The position numbers were made by a program, and so were the translations under genes. DNA of 12,432 bases from Candidatus Methylomirabilota bacterium. Its GTDB lineage: Bacteria; Methylomirabilota; Methylomirabilia; Methylomirabilales; Methylomirabilaceae. Below the pieces are notes generated by a model. That model made no database searches. It saw only the letters and a list, made by a program, of their open reading frames with translations, and was not told the DNA's origin. This document shows positions 1 through 6,585 of the stretch, one piece after another (position 1 is the stretch's first letter; each line of letters starts with the position of its first letter). Location of the stretch: positions 1 to 12,432 of the forward strand of contig JACQEV010000081.1 of NCBI GenBank assembly GCA_016200385.1, read 5' to 3'.

Positions 1-116
1 CCCGCAACGGAAGGGCCCCACTGGGGGAGGGGTGGAGTGAGGACGGATGGGGCTGCCGAAGGATAGGACCCGCCTTCGCAACAAGATTAAAGACGTTTGT
101 ATTCGATCATCTGCAT

Positions 117-120
117 GGAG
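117..120 (+). promoter_or_regulatory. Shine-Dalgarno site for the GT2 gene
   Basis: GGAG lies 6 bases before the ATG at 127. The alternative in-frame starts, TTG at 97 and ATG at 115, have no purine-rich site at a usable distance, so 127 is preferred. Confidence 0.45.
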
Positions 121-126
121 TTCGCC

Positions 127-1701
127 ATGAGGTTCCGGTCTGATTCTTTCCAGGGGTTCGGGTTTGCTCAACGGGTCCTGGACACCCTTCCGATCCTCAC
201 CACCCTCCTGCTGCTCTCGATCTATCCGACCCTTCGATACCTTCCCGGCGATCCGTTCTGGGCCGAGGTGTTTCGTTTCATTGTCATCAGCATCTGGATA
301 GGCTATCTGATTTTTAACCAGGTCAGGGCTCACAAAACCCGGCAAGAGCTGCTGGCCAACATGGAGACTGACTGGCGCGGCAGGCTTGAGGCCTCGGGCC
401 ACCCCTTCAGCCATTATGCGATCTTCATGCCCTTGAAGCGGGAGAACAACCGCCGCGTGCTTTTTCAGACGATGCTAGCAGTTCAGCGACAGAACTATCC
501 TCCCGAGAAGATCACGGTAATTCCGATCGTGGAGGCAGAAGACTGGGAGACACTCGATAAGCTCAAAGAGGTTCTCCCGAGTTTCGAAGAGACACTGAGG
601 ATCAAGCTGTTCATCTACCCCACCGATGGGATCGTGAACAGGTGTAAGGCGACATCGATCAGCACGGCTGGCAGATGGCTGGCCCATCAGATCGGTGATG
701 GTGCGTTCAGCGGCGAGGAGTTGAAGATTTTGATCATCGATGCCGACACCATTCTGCATCCACAGGATCTTGCCTTCCGCGAGTATTGCCATCGGGAGGA
801 GGCGCAGCGCGCGATCGCCAGGGGGGATCGAGGGGTCGTCCTCCAGTCGCTCACCACGTATACCTCGAACTACTGGAAGGTGCCGATGCTACCCCGTCTC
901 CACAATTCCGGGTTCGTCCTGTACCAGATGGGAAAGATGCAGGCCTCTGGCGATTATCTCGTCCTGGGTCCCGGAACGAGCCTCCCGTTCAGCGATTTTC
1001 GCTCGGTGGACTTCTTTGAGCCCAATCGCCACAATGAGGATATGCAGTTCCGGTATAAGGTGGTCATGGAGGGGTTCCGTGTGGCCCCCTTGAAGATGCC
1101 CACCTGGGGACAGGCGCCCCTCACAACGAAGGACTCGTGGAGCCAGATCGCGCGATGGGCTCGAGGCGCAGTGGACGTCAAATTCGTGGTGAACTACGTC
1201 CGAAGATTCGACTACTCCAGGCTGCCGCTGGTCAAGCAGAAGTCTTTCCTGGCTTTACGGGCCTTGTTTGCGAATGCGATGCCCCCCCTGATGGTCTTTT
1301 TGCCGGCGCAACTGATTCTGATCTCCTGGATCAGCCCCTGCGTCAGGGAGCTGTGGCCCTTCCAGGTGTTTCTCTCACCCGATGTGCTCGCCCTCCGGAT
1401 GGGGACGAAGGGCCTGTGCGTCAGCCGCTTGGCCGCTTTTAATCTCCGATTCCAAACCATCGTGCTGACCTCCTCGATGCTCTTGGGCATGGTCCTGGTA
1501 CCGCACACGCTGAAGCCGATTATCTACCAGCGGCCGCCGCGCAGGTGGCGGCGCATGCGTAAGGTCTTCGAGTGGTTTCGCCTCACCTTCACGCCGGTTA
1601 ACCTGCACAACTATTTCCTGATGGCCACCGCGCAGCTCTACACGCAAGCCCGGATGGCCCTGGGCATCTCCATCACTCATACCGAGATCACCCGCAAATG
1701 A
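127..1701 (+). CDS. Membrane-anchored family 2 glycosyltransferase
   Basis: Inverting GT2 glycosyltransferase of 524 residues, probably transferring a sugar from a nucleotide-sugar donor on the cytoplasmic face of the membrane to an envelope polysaccharide or glycolipid. Two hydrophobic segments (about residues 21-37 and 48-64) precede the catalytic domain. Visible GT2 signatures are the DAD metal/donor motif (D205, D207) in a hydrophobic strand, an ED pair (E304-D305, in HNEDMQF) that supplies the usual base, and Q340-IA-R343-W344, the QxxRW motif typical of processive cellulose-synthase-like enzymes. Further hydrophobic segments follow at about 381-401 and 444-460. The ATG at 127 is chosen for its GGAG site; the frame stays open back to TTG 97. 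Its neighbour is a GT4 enzyme, which suggests a small glycan-building group. Substrate and product cannot be read from the sequence; bcsA/icaA-type symbols would be overreach. Confidence 0.85.
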   Translation: MRFRSDSFQGFGFAQRVLDTLPILTTLLLLSIYPTLRYLPGDPFWAEVFRFIVISIWIGYLIFNQVRAHKTRQELLANMETDWRGRLEASGHPFSHYAIFMPLKRENNRRVLFQTMLAVQRQNYPPEKITVIPIVEAEDWETLDKLKEVLPSFEETLRIKLFIYPTDGIVNRCKATSISTAGRWLAHQIGDGAFSGEELKILIIDADTILHPQDLAFREYCHREEAQRAIARGDRGVVLQSLTTYTSNYWKVPMLPRLHNSGFVLYQMGKMQASGDYLVLGPGTSLPFSDFRSVDFFEPNRHNEDMQFRYKVVMEGFRVAPLKMPTWGQAPLTTKDSWSQIARWARGAVDVKFVVNYVRRFDYSRLPLVKQKSFLALRALFANAMPPLMVFLPAQLILISWISPCVRELWPFQVFLSPDVLALRMGTKGLCVSRLAAFNLRFQTIVLTSSMLLGMVLVPHTLKPIIYQRPPRRWRRMRKVFEWFRLTFTPVNLHNYFLMATAQLYTQARMALGISITHTEITRK

Positions 1702-1704
1702 ATA

Positions 1705-1798
1705 GTTACGGGTTCCGAGTTTCTTGTTTCGGGTTACAGACAATGAGAGGTTCGGGCTCTCACGCTTGGACCCGAAACCCGAAACCCGAAACCCGAGA
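1705..1798. repeat. Heptamer-repeat hairpin, GTTTCGG type
   Basis: Five 7-bp units in exact register at 1705, 1712, 1719, 1726 and 1733 (GTTACGG, GTTCCGA, GTTTCTT, GTTTCGG, GTTACAG) are followed by four complementary-orientation units at 1771, 1778, 1785 and 1792 (CCCGAAA three times, then CCCGAGA). The centre has its own perfect 6-bp stem, TGAGAG 1744-1749 with CTCTCA 1757-1762. The whole fills the spacer between the two glycosyltransferase genes. There is no T tract, so it is not an ordinary terminator. Confidence 0.85.
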
Positions 1799-1810
1799 CT
1801 CAGAATATCC

Positions 1811-3001
1811 GTGACCATCGGGTTTTTCACCTGCAACGCATCGCCGCTGTTAAACGGGCTGGCGATCTCGATTCACCAGTTCGCCACGCACCTGCGTCGC
1901 CTTGGCCATCGAGTCCTTATCTTCGCACCGCGTTATCCGGGACACCGGGAGGCCGAGCCGGATGTCTATAGGTTTCCGTCGCTTCGGGTTCCCACTCATC
2001 ACCGCTATGCGCTGCCGATCCCAACGGCTGCCACTGCGCTTCATCGTCTGATTCCGCGCCTCGGCCTCGAGATCATTCATGCCCACCACCCGTTTCTCAT
2101 CGGACCCTACTCACGCCGGCTTGCGCGGCGGCTGCGAGTCCCCTTCGTGTTTAGCTATCACACGCTGTACGAGCATTACGCCCACTACCTGCCGGTCATC
2201 TCGCCGTTGGCCGCGCGGATAGGAGAGACCAGGAGTTATGCCTTTGCCAACCGGGCGAACTTGGTTATCGCTCCCACCTCTGGGGTCGCGAGGCGCTTGC
2301 TGGCCCACGGAGTCACCGTCCCCGTGGAAGTGATTCCGACGGGGGTCGAGCCGCCTCCCCAGCAGGAAGAATCGGCATCGCTCATCCGGCGCTGCCTCGG
2401 TGTGCCGGAGGACGGGCCGGTCCTCCTGTACGTGGGGCGGCTGGCCAAGGAAAAGAATCTCGGGCTGCTCTTGCGAGCACTCCGGGCCGCTGTCAGGGTT
2501 GCTCCAGAGGTCATCCTCCTGCTCGTCGGGGAAGGGGATGAGGAGCGGCGGTTGCGACGGCTTGCTGCCGACCTGGGGGTCGCCGACCGCATCCGCTTTG
2601 TGGGCGCGGTTCCGCACCAGAATGTGGGCTGGTGGTATCGTGCTGCGGACCTCTTCGTCTTTCCCTCTGTCTCCGAGACCCAGGGTCTGGTGGTTCTCGA
2701 GGCGATGGCCCACGGGCTTGCAGTTCTGGCCATCCGGTCGATAGGCACGTCGGACTTCATCGAGGATGGGGTGAGTGGCGCGCTGGCTAAGGACTCCGAG
2801 GACGATTTCATCCGGCGCTTGATGGAGCTACTTCGCGATGGGGCCATTCGGGCCCGCTACGCGGAGCAGGGAAGGGCCAGGGTAATCTGGATGACGGCGG
2901 AGGCCTCGGCCATGAGGCTGCTCGCGGCCTACGAGCGACTTCTTCCACAAGAAGCGGAAGCTACTGTCCGGAACGTGAATGCTGAGCCCCTGGTGCACTG
3001 A
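1811..3001 (+). CDS. Family 4 glycosyltransferase (GT-B fold)
   Basis: Retaining GT4 glycosyltransferase of 396 residues, of the sort that glycosylates lipids or builds envelope glycans. The N-terminal Rossmann half opens with a glycine-rich strand (TIGFFTCNASPLLNG) matching the start of the diacylglycerol/phosphatidylinositol glycosyltransferase group, and includes the histidine-rich HAHHPF segment. The C-terminal donor-binding half has G209-R210...K215 (GRLAKEK) and the E289-x7-E297 motif in SETQGLVVLEAMAHG, as expected for GT4. The GTG at 1811 is chosen because family homology begins there; the frame is open back to TTG 1724, but that stretch only encodes the heptamer repeats. No clear ribosome site is seen before 1811. 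The stop directly abuts the xerD start, so the two are probably translationally coupled. Sugar and acceptor are unknown. Confidence 0.85.
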   Translation: MTIGFFTCNASPLLNGLAISIHQFATHLRRLGHRVLIFAPRYPGHREAEPDVYRFPSLRVPTHHRYALPIPTAATALHRLIPRLGLEIIHAHHPFLIGPYSRRLARRLRVPFVFSYHTLYEHYAHYLPVISPLAARIGETRSYAFANRANLVIAPTSGVARRLLAHGVTVPVEVIPTGVEPPPQQEESASLIRRCLGVPEDGPVLLYVGRLAKEKNLGLLLRALRAAVRVAPEVILLLVGEGDEERRLRRLAADLGVADRIRFVGAVPHQNVGWWYRAADLFVFPSVSETQGLVVLEAMAHGLAVLAIRSIGTSDFIEDGVSGALAKDSEDDFIRRLMELLRDGAIRARYAEQGRARVIWMTAEASAMRLLAAYERLLPQEAEATVRNVNAEPLVH

Positions 3002-3898
3002 ATGGCTTCGATGGAACAGTTGATCGCTGAATACCTCACGTACCTCGCGGTTGAGCGGGGGCTGGCCGAGAACAGCCTGTCGGCGTATCGAAGAGACCTC
3101 CAGCGGACATCAGGCTACCTGAAGCAAACAGGAGCCAGCTCTTTCTCGGAAGTGGACCGTGGCCTCGTCGCGCGTCTGCTCTTCTGGCTGCGAGAGGAGG
3201 GTCTGGCCCCACGGACTGTCGCCCGGCATATCGCCTCCCTGCGGGGTCTCTTTCGGTACCTGCTGGCACAGGGCCATGTTCAAGAGGACCCCACCGCGCA
3301 CCTGGAGGCTTCGAGTCCATGGGCCCGATTACCGGGGGTGTTGAGCCAGGACGAGGTGGGGCGCCTGTTGGCGGCGCCGCCCACGGGCACTCATCCAGGC
3401 CTCCGTGACAAGGCGATGCTGGAGTTGCTGTACGCGGCCGGCCTGCGGGTGTCGGAGCTGGTGACCCTCCGCTTATCCGATGTAGATCTGGAGGTGGGCT
3501 ATGTCCGTTGCCAAGGAAAGGGCTCCAAGGAGCGCGTGGTTCCCTTGGGGGCGGAGGCCCAGAAGTGGGTCCGCCTCTACCTGTCATCGGCAAGGCCGGT
3601 TCTCGCAAAGGGGCAGTCGAACCCCGCGCTGTTCTTGAATCGTTTTGGGCGGCCTCTGACGCGCCAAGGCTTCTGGAAGATCCTGCGCGCCCATGCAAGT
3701 GCGGCGGGGATCGACCGGCGCGTGACCCCCCACACCCTTCGTCACTCCTTCGCCACGCACCTGCTCGAGCGCGGCGCTGACCTTCGGGCGGTCCAGATGA
3801 TGTTGGGGCACGCCGATATCTCCACGACACAGATCTACACCCACGTCTCGCGGGCCCATCTGAAGGCGGTGTACGACCGTTACCACCCTCGTGCATAG
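3002..3898 (+). CDS. xerD: Tyrosine recombinase XerD
   Basis: Site-specific tyrosine recombinase of 298 residues, the same length as E. coli XerD; with XerC it resolves chromosome dimers at dif during division. The N-terminal SAM-like core-binding domain (about residues 5-88) is followed by the catalytic domain. All catalytic residues are visible: R149 (in AAGLRVSEL), K173 (in GKGSKER), H244 and R247 (HTLRH), H270 (in LGHADIS) and the nucleophile Y279 (in TTQIYTHV). The C-terminus YDRYHPRA is XerD-like, which is why I prefer XerD to XerC. The ATG at 3002 follows the upstream TGA without a gap; a second in-frame ATG at 3011 is possible. The 3' end overlaps the longest reading of the next gene by 8 bases. 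No dif-like site is recognisable nearby. An integron or phage integrase is less likely given its standard length and setting. Confidence 0.92.
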   Translation: MASMEQLIAEYLTYLAVERGLAENSLSAYRRDLQRTSGYLKQTGASSFSEVDRGLVARLLFWLREEGLAPRTVARHIASLRGLFRYLLAQGHVQEDPTAHLEASSPWARLPGVLSQDEVGRLLAAPPTGTHPGLRDKAMLELLYAAGLRVSELVTLRLSDVDLEVGYVRCQGKGSKERVVPLGAEAQKWVRLYLSSARPVLAKGQSNPALFLNRFGRPLTRQGFWKILRAHASAAGIDRRVTPHTLRHSFATHLLERGADLRAVQMMLGHADISTTQIYTHVSRAHLKAVYDRYHPRA

Positions 3899-5249
3899 CG
3901 ATGGCTGGACACACAGCCGTCCGACAGATTCCAGGCTTCGAGAGGTGATTCGCGTCAGCCTGAGGCAGCTCCCCGAGTTTCGGGAGCTGCATCCCGTAAT
4001 CAGAAGGGCCCTTCAGGCCGCGCGCAGGGCCGCCGCACCTTCCCCCATGTATGCCGTAGGCGGCTTTATTCGGGACTTGCTCCTCGGCCTGCGTGCTGTC
4101 GATATCGATCTGGTGGTCGAGGGAGATGCCATCGCTGTGGCGCGGAGTGTCGGGCAATCCCTCAAGGCGGCGGTGACAACGCATCCCCGCTTCGGCACCG
4201 CCCGCCTGCGCCTGTCCGAGGGGATCACTCTTGATGTCGCCGCCGCCAGGTCCGAGCACTATCCATCATCTGCCGCTCTTCCAGAGGTCTGCCCTGCCCC
4301 GCTGCTGACCGATCTGGTCCGGCGTGACTTCACGATGAACGCCATGGCATCCCGCGTTGATCGTCACCGGTTCGGCCCGCTGATCGACCCCCTGGGAGGA
4401 TGTGAGGACCTGCAACGGGGTCGCATCAGGGTCTTGCATAGTAGGAGCTTCATTGATGACCCCACCCGGATCTTCAGGGCCGCTCGGTTTGAAGCGCGAT
4501 TCCGATATGTCATCGCTCGGGACACCTTTCGGTTGATCAAGGAAGCAGTGAAAGGGGGGGCGATAAGGAATCTCGCCGGTTCGAGAATCTTCACCGAGTT
4601 GCTCCTGATTGGGCATGAGCCATCGCCCCCCCGCGTCATCAGACGTCTGAGCGACTTGGGCGTTCTTGCCGCTATCCACCCCAGACTCGCCGAACTGCCG
4701 GCTGCCTTCGGCCTGCTCGAACGTGTGCGGCGGGTTCTCGCCCTACCCCGCTCGCTACCTTTGCTGCACGTGCCGTCCCCAGAAGAGGCATACCTCCTGG
4801 GGATGTTATACCCTCTGCGTCCGAGGAGTCTAGGGGCGGTCCTCAGGAGGCTCAACCCACCCCAAAGGATCGCCGAGACACTCGTCGCTGACCTGGACGC
4901 TTGCCGAAAGACTGCGCGCCAATTGACTCGGGCGGTGGACCCCCGCCAAAGTCGGATCGCCCGACTTCTCGATCCCCTGTCGGGTGCAGCCAGGGCCTTG
5001 GTCTTCGCCACACTCGACAGAGGGTTGAAGCGGAAGGCAGCCCTCGAATACCTTACAACGTCTTGGAGGGTCGCGCCGCTGCTCAAAGGAGAAGACTTGC
5101 GGCGGTTGGGGTTCCGCCCTGGCCCCATCTACCGGGAGATACTCACCGCCCTCCGGGCCGCCAGGCTGGACGGGCAGCTCCGCACCAGAGCGGACGAGGT
5201 CTCCTTCGTCCTTCGCCGGCGCGTCCCTTCAAGGGTGACAGGTCATTGA
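3891..5249 (+). CDS. cca: CCA-adding / poly(A) polymerase family nucleotidyltransferase
   Basis: Class II nucleotidyltransferase of 452 residues that adds CCA (or part of it) to tRNA 3' ends, or A residues to RNA. The head domain shows the GG motif (G57-G58 in YAVGGFIRD), the metal-binding pair D71-x-D73 (VDIDLVVEG), the RRDFTMNA motif (144-151) and the DPTRIFRAARF helix (190-200) that starts the neck domain. The rest is the helical neck/body/tail, ending in a family-typical RADEVSFVLRR segment. There is no HD phosphohydrolase and no CBS or DHH module. Start: GTG 3891 overlaps xerD by 8 bases; GTG 3945 in the same frame would give a shorter N-terminus and is equally possible. Neither has a good ribosome site, which suggests coupling to xerD. 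Some lineages split CC- and A-adding between two paralogues, so A-adding enzyme or poly(A) polymerase are alternatives. Confidence 0.85.
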   Translation: MHSDGWTHSRPTDSRLREVIRVSLRQLPEFRELHPVIRRALQAARRAAAPSPMYAVGGFIRDLLLGLRAVDIDLVVEGDAIAVARSVGQSLKAAVTTHPRFGTARLRLSEGITLDVAAARSEHYPSSAALPEVCPAPLLTDLVRRDFTMNAMASRVDRHRFGPLIDPLGGCEDLQRGRIRVLHSRSFIDDPTRIFRAARFEARFRYVIARDTFRLIKEAVKGGAIRNLAGSRIFTELLLIGHEPSPPRVIRRLSDLGVLAAIHPRLAELPAAFGLLERVRRVLALPRSLPLLHVPSPEEAYLLGMLYPLRPRSLGAVLRRLNPPQRIAETLVADLDACRKTARQLTRAVDPRQSRIARLLDPLSGAARALVFATLDRGLKRKAALEYLTTSWRVAPLLKGEDLRRLGFRPGPIYREILTALRAARLDGQLRTRADEVSFVLRRRVPSRVTGH

Positions 5250-5328
5250 GGTATGGGCGTGGATCACGGCCGAGCTGCTGTAGGAGTCAATGCCATTGAG
5301 GGCCCGCGGCAAGGGCGTGATACGGAGA

Positions 5329-5357
5329 TTGACATGTACGTTTGAATTGAGTAGGTT
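5329..5357 (+). promoter_or_regulatory. Candidate sigma70 promoter before the liv/TA scar
   Basis: A perfect TTGACA (5329-5334) and TAGGTT (5352-5357) are separated by exactly 17 bases. A perfect TATAAT also occurs at 5384-5389 but lacks a matching -35. The promoter could drive the antitoxin at 5554 through the livH remnant, with a leader of about 190 bases. The rest of 5250-5388 holds no gene or homology that I recognise. Confidence 0.35.
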
Positions 5358-5388
5358 AACTGGTGTAATGGAGGATGAGAGTCTATAA

Positions 5389-5502
5389 TTATTGGTTCCT
5401 ACCGCGTGGCAGGATGCCATTGTTTTCCTGATCCTGATCCTCTTCCTCCTGTTCAGACCGCAGGGCTTCCTAGGGAAGCCTCTTAGGAGGGTTGCGGTCT
5501 GA
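5389..5502 (+). pseudogene. 3' remnant of a LivH-type branched-chain amino-acid permease
   Basis: Read from 5389 to the TGA at 5500, this stretch gives 37 residues containing WQDAIVFLILILFLLFRPQG and then FLGKPLRRVAV. That is the characteristic last membrane helix and RPQG cytoplasmic end of LivH-family permeases of the high-affinity branched-chain amino-acid ABC transporter. A TAA at 5386-5388 stands just in front in the same frame, and no further LivH-like sequence is visible upstream, so only the 3' end survives. In intact operons livM follows livH directly; here a LivM remnant begins 840 bases later, supporting decay of one liv operon. The assignment rests on recognition of the C-terminal motif alone, as the fragment is short. 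Confidence 0.7.
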
Positions 5503-5503
5503 A
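5452..5503. repeat. Nested perfect inverted repeat in the livH remnant
   Basis: The outer arms TTCAGACCGCA (5452-5462) and TGCGGTCTGAA (5493-5503) pair perfectly over 11 bp. Inside, GGCTTCC (5464-5470) and GGAAGCC (5474-5480) pair perfectly over 7 bp around a 3-base loop. No T tract follows on the + strand, so a standard terminator is unlikely. Confidence 0.85.
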
Positions 5504-5540
5504 AGAGCGACCGCATGAGGACAATAATGAGGCGCAGATC

Positions 5541-5545
5541 GGAGG
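5541..5545 (+). promoter_or_regulatory. Shine-Dalgarno site for the VapB-like antitoxin
   Basis: GGAGG lies 8 bases before the ATG at 5554. It fixes the start there rather than at the upstream in-frame ATGs at 5515 and 5527. Confidence 0.6.
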
Positions 5546-5553
5546 GTCAAACG

Positions 5554-5784
5554 ATGTCGAAGCTGACGCTAGATGTTCCGATAGAACTGAAGGCGATTTT
5601 GGAGCGGCATCCGAAGACTCACTGGGAGCGCGTGGCAGAGAAAGCCCTCTGGAGTTATGCCCGTAAGGTGCAGTTGGCAGACCAGATCGCTTCCAGAAGC
5701 GCTCTGACCGAGACTGCGACCGAGGCTATCGGTCGGGAGGTGAAGGCAGCTCTTCGCCGCCGCTATTCGAAGGCTGCTCGATGA
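5554..5784 (+). CDS. VapB-like antitoxin (orphaned)
   Basis: Small basic protein of 76 residues that looks like a type II antitoxin. A short strand (KLTLDVPIELKAIL) leads into helical sequence (HWERVAEKALWSYARK) resembling a ribbon-helix-helix DNA-binding start, followed by a charged, helical C-terminus (about residues 45-76) of the kind that wraps a toxin. Its stop overlaps the next start as ATGA (5781-5784), the standard coupling of antitoxin and toxin genes, and the following frame opens with MRLVLDTN, a PIN-toxin N-terminus. The toxin is broken after 20 codons, so this antitoxin now seems to have no partner here. The GGAGG site supports the start. The exact antitoxin family is not certain; the call rests on size, layout and the PIN stump. 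Confidence 0.6.
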   Translation: MSKLTLDVPIELKAILERHPKTHWERVAEKALWSYARKVQLADQIASRSALTETATEAIGREVKAALRRRYSKAAR

Positions 5785-5843
5785 GGTTGGTCCTTGACAC
5801 CAATGCTCCGTCTTCCGTGGTATTACGATTTTACCGAGGATGA
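5781..5843 (+). pseudogene. Truncated PIN-domain (VapC-type) toxin
   Basis: The frame starting in the ATGA overlap encodes MRLVLDTN and 12 further residues before TGA 5841-5843. MRLVLDTN carries the first active-site Asp (D6) of PIN-domain ribonucleases and the usual start of such toxins, which are normally about 130-145 residues. What follows (APSSVVLRFYRG) does not continue the PIN fold, and the next gene's ribosome site begins at 5854. The missing body looks deleted rather than frameshifted: no other PIN motifs are seen in any frame before 5865. A 20-residue product would be inactive. Confidence 0.65.
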
Positions 5844-5853
5844 GTGAATATTC

Positions 5854-5859
5854 AGGAGG
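5854..5859 (+). promoter_or_regulatory. Shine-Dalgarno site for the second antitoxin
   Basis: AGGAGG is a full match to the canonical site and lies 5 bases before the ATG at 5865. It argues against the upstream in-frame GTG at 5844, which would place the site inside the coding sequence. Confidence 0.65.
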
Positions 5860-5864
5860 ATGAT

Positions 5865-6071
5865 ATGAAGAAGACCCAAGCGAAGAGCGTGATCGAAATT
5901 CCAAGAGGGGTCTGGGAGACGGCGGAGACTAAAGAGGATATCGAAGACTGGCTGCTCACCCAAAACCCCAAGCTCATCAGGCAACTCCGCCGGATAAGGC
6001 GTCATGAAGACCTCACGGGTCTGGGGAAGACATTGGGTGAAGTGGCGCGCCGGTGGAATATCAAGTTGTAG
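5865..6071 (+). CDS. Putative antitoxin of a RelE/ParE-type pair
   Basis: Protein of 68 residues with no fold I can name with confidence. It is rich in charged residues: an acidic helix-like stretch (TAETKEDIEDWLL, about residues 20-32) is followed by a basic region (KLIRQLRRIRRHEDL), ending in LGEVARRWNIKL. It lies directly upstream of, and overlaps by 19 bases, a clear RelE/ParE-type toxin gene, which is the usual place for the cognate antitoxin. Such antitoxins bind and block the toxin and often repress their own promoter, but no operator is visible immediately upstream. The strong AGGAGG site suggests it is made in excess of the toxin. The antitoxin role is inferred from position. Confidence 0.6.
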   Translation: MKKTQAKSVIEIPRGVWETAETKEDIEDWLLTQNPKLIRQLRRIRRHEDLTGLGKTLGEVARRWNIKL

Positions 6072-6328
6072 TTCTTCCCTCGGCTGGTGCGGACCTGGAG
6101 AGATTGTCGGGTGAAGTTCGGGCGGCGATCATCCGCCGGCTGGAATGGCTCCGGGCCAACGCTGAGGTAGTGATTCATCATCGGCTTCAGAATCTCCCCA
6201 CCGACCTCTCGGGGCTGTGTCGTCTCCGACATTCCGACTATCGAATCCTGTATTGGCATTACCCGGCTGAGCGGACTATCAAGGTCTACCGAGTCCAACA
6301 TCGCTCAGAAGTCTATCGGGATCTGTAG
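6053..6328 (+). CDS. RelE/ParE superfamily toxin
   Basis: Type II toxin of 91 residues with the RelE/ParE fold pattern: a first strand (YQVVVLPSAGADLERL), two helices with R28-R29, then the strand-rich core with L45-x3-P49, L52-x-G54, R57-x-R59, DYRILY (62-67) and the family ending HRSEVYRDL (H83, R84, Y88, R89). RelE members cut ribosome-bound mRNA and ParE members poison gyrase; the arginines and terminal Tyr would fit an RNase, but the sequence alone does not settle it. GTG start, overlapping the antitoxin gene by 19 bases, so translation is probably coupled. The frame looks complete and undamaged, unlike the PIN toxin just upstream. It stops 14 bases before a LivM-type remnant. Confidence 0.8.
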   Translation: MEYQVVVLPSAGADLERLSGEVRAAIIRRLEWLRANAEVVIHHRLQNLPTDLSGLCRLRHSDYRILYWHYPAERTIKVYRVQHRSEVYRDL

Positions 6329-6342
6329 CGGTAGATCTGCCT

Positions 6343-6585
6343 ATGGAATACTTGCTTCACATTCTGGTCCTGGTCGGCATCTATACGATCCTCGCGATCT
6401 CGATGATGATCATCGGCGGGACCGGTAGCCTGTGGGGCCCCCTGGTCGGGGCGGTGGTCCTCGTGACCCTTCCGGAGGCGCTGCGTTTCGTGGGGGTCCC
6501 CAACTCGGTCGCGGCGAACCTAAAGCAGATCTTCTAAGGGATACTCCTAGTGGTCGTGATGCGTGCAGCACGAAGCGGAGGATTG
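6343..6585 (+). pseudogene. Internally deleted, interrupted LivM-type permease
   Basis: The frame from ATG 6343 reads MEYLLHILVLVGIYTILAIS, the first membrane helix of LivM, then passes straight into MMIIGGTGSLWGPLVGAVVL, the conserved GGxGxLxGP loop near the end of LivM. Most of a roughly 300-residue permease (on the order of 200 residues) is missing between codons 20 and 21. The frame stops at TAA 6535-6537 after NLKQIF, but the following codons still read GILLVVVMR, matching the usual IxYGxLLVxxMxFRPxG ending, so the TAA replaces the expected Tyr codon. Homology fades by about 6585. The 64-residue open frame could still make a small membrane peptide, but it cannot be a transporter subunit. 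The end coordinate is approximate. Confidence 0.75.

Noticed and set aside
1705..1798. CRISPR-like array or rho-independent terminator
   Set aside because: The units are 7 bp without unique spacers, and no T tract follows the fold.
1724..1810. Extended N-terminus of the GT4 protein from TTG 1724
   Set aside because: These codons are the heptamer repeat, and family homology begins at the GTG at 1811.
3965..3990. Hairpin GCAGCTCC/GGAGCTGC near the start of the cca gene
   Set aside because: It lies within the coding sequence and encodes a normal-looking N-terminal helix. No suitable in-frame start exists just after it, so a regulatory role is not supported.
3036..4259. Long open frame on the - strand opposite xerD and cca
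   Set aside because: Its translation is Pro/Gly/Arg-rich with no fold-like pattern, and it overlaps two genes with complete catalytic motifs. It is a product of high GC content.
5229..5516. - strand open frame across the livH remnant
   Set aside because: It shows no protein-like pattern, whereas the + strand gives the LivH C-terminal motif.
5794..5847. Alternate-frame tail reading ...WYYDFTEDE before the second antitoxin
   Set aside because: It resembles the end of a protein but is only about 17 codons long, has no supporting upstream frame, and overlaps the PIN stump.
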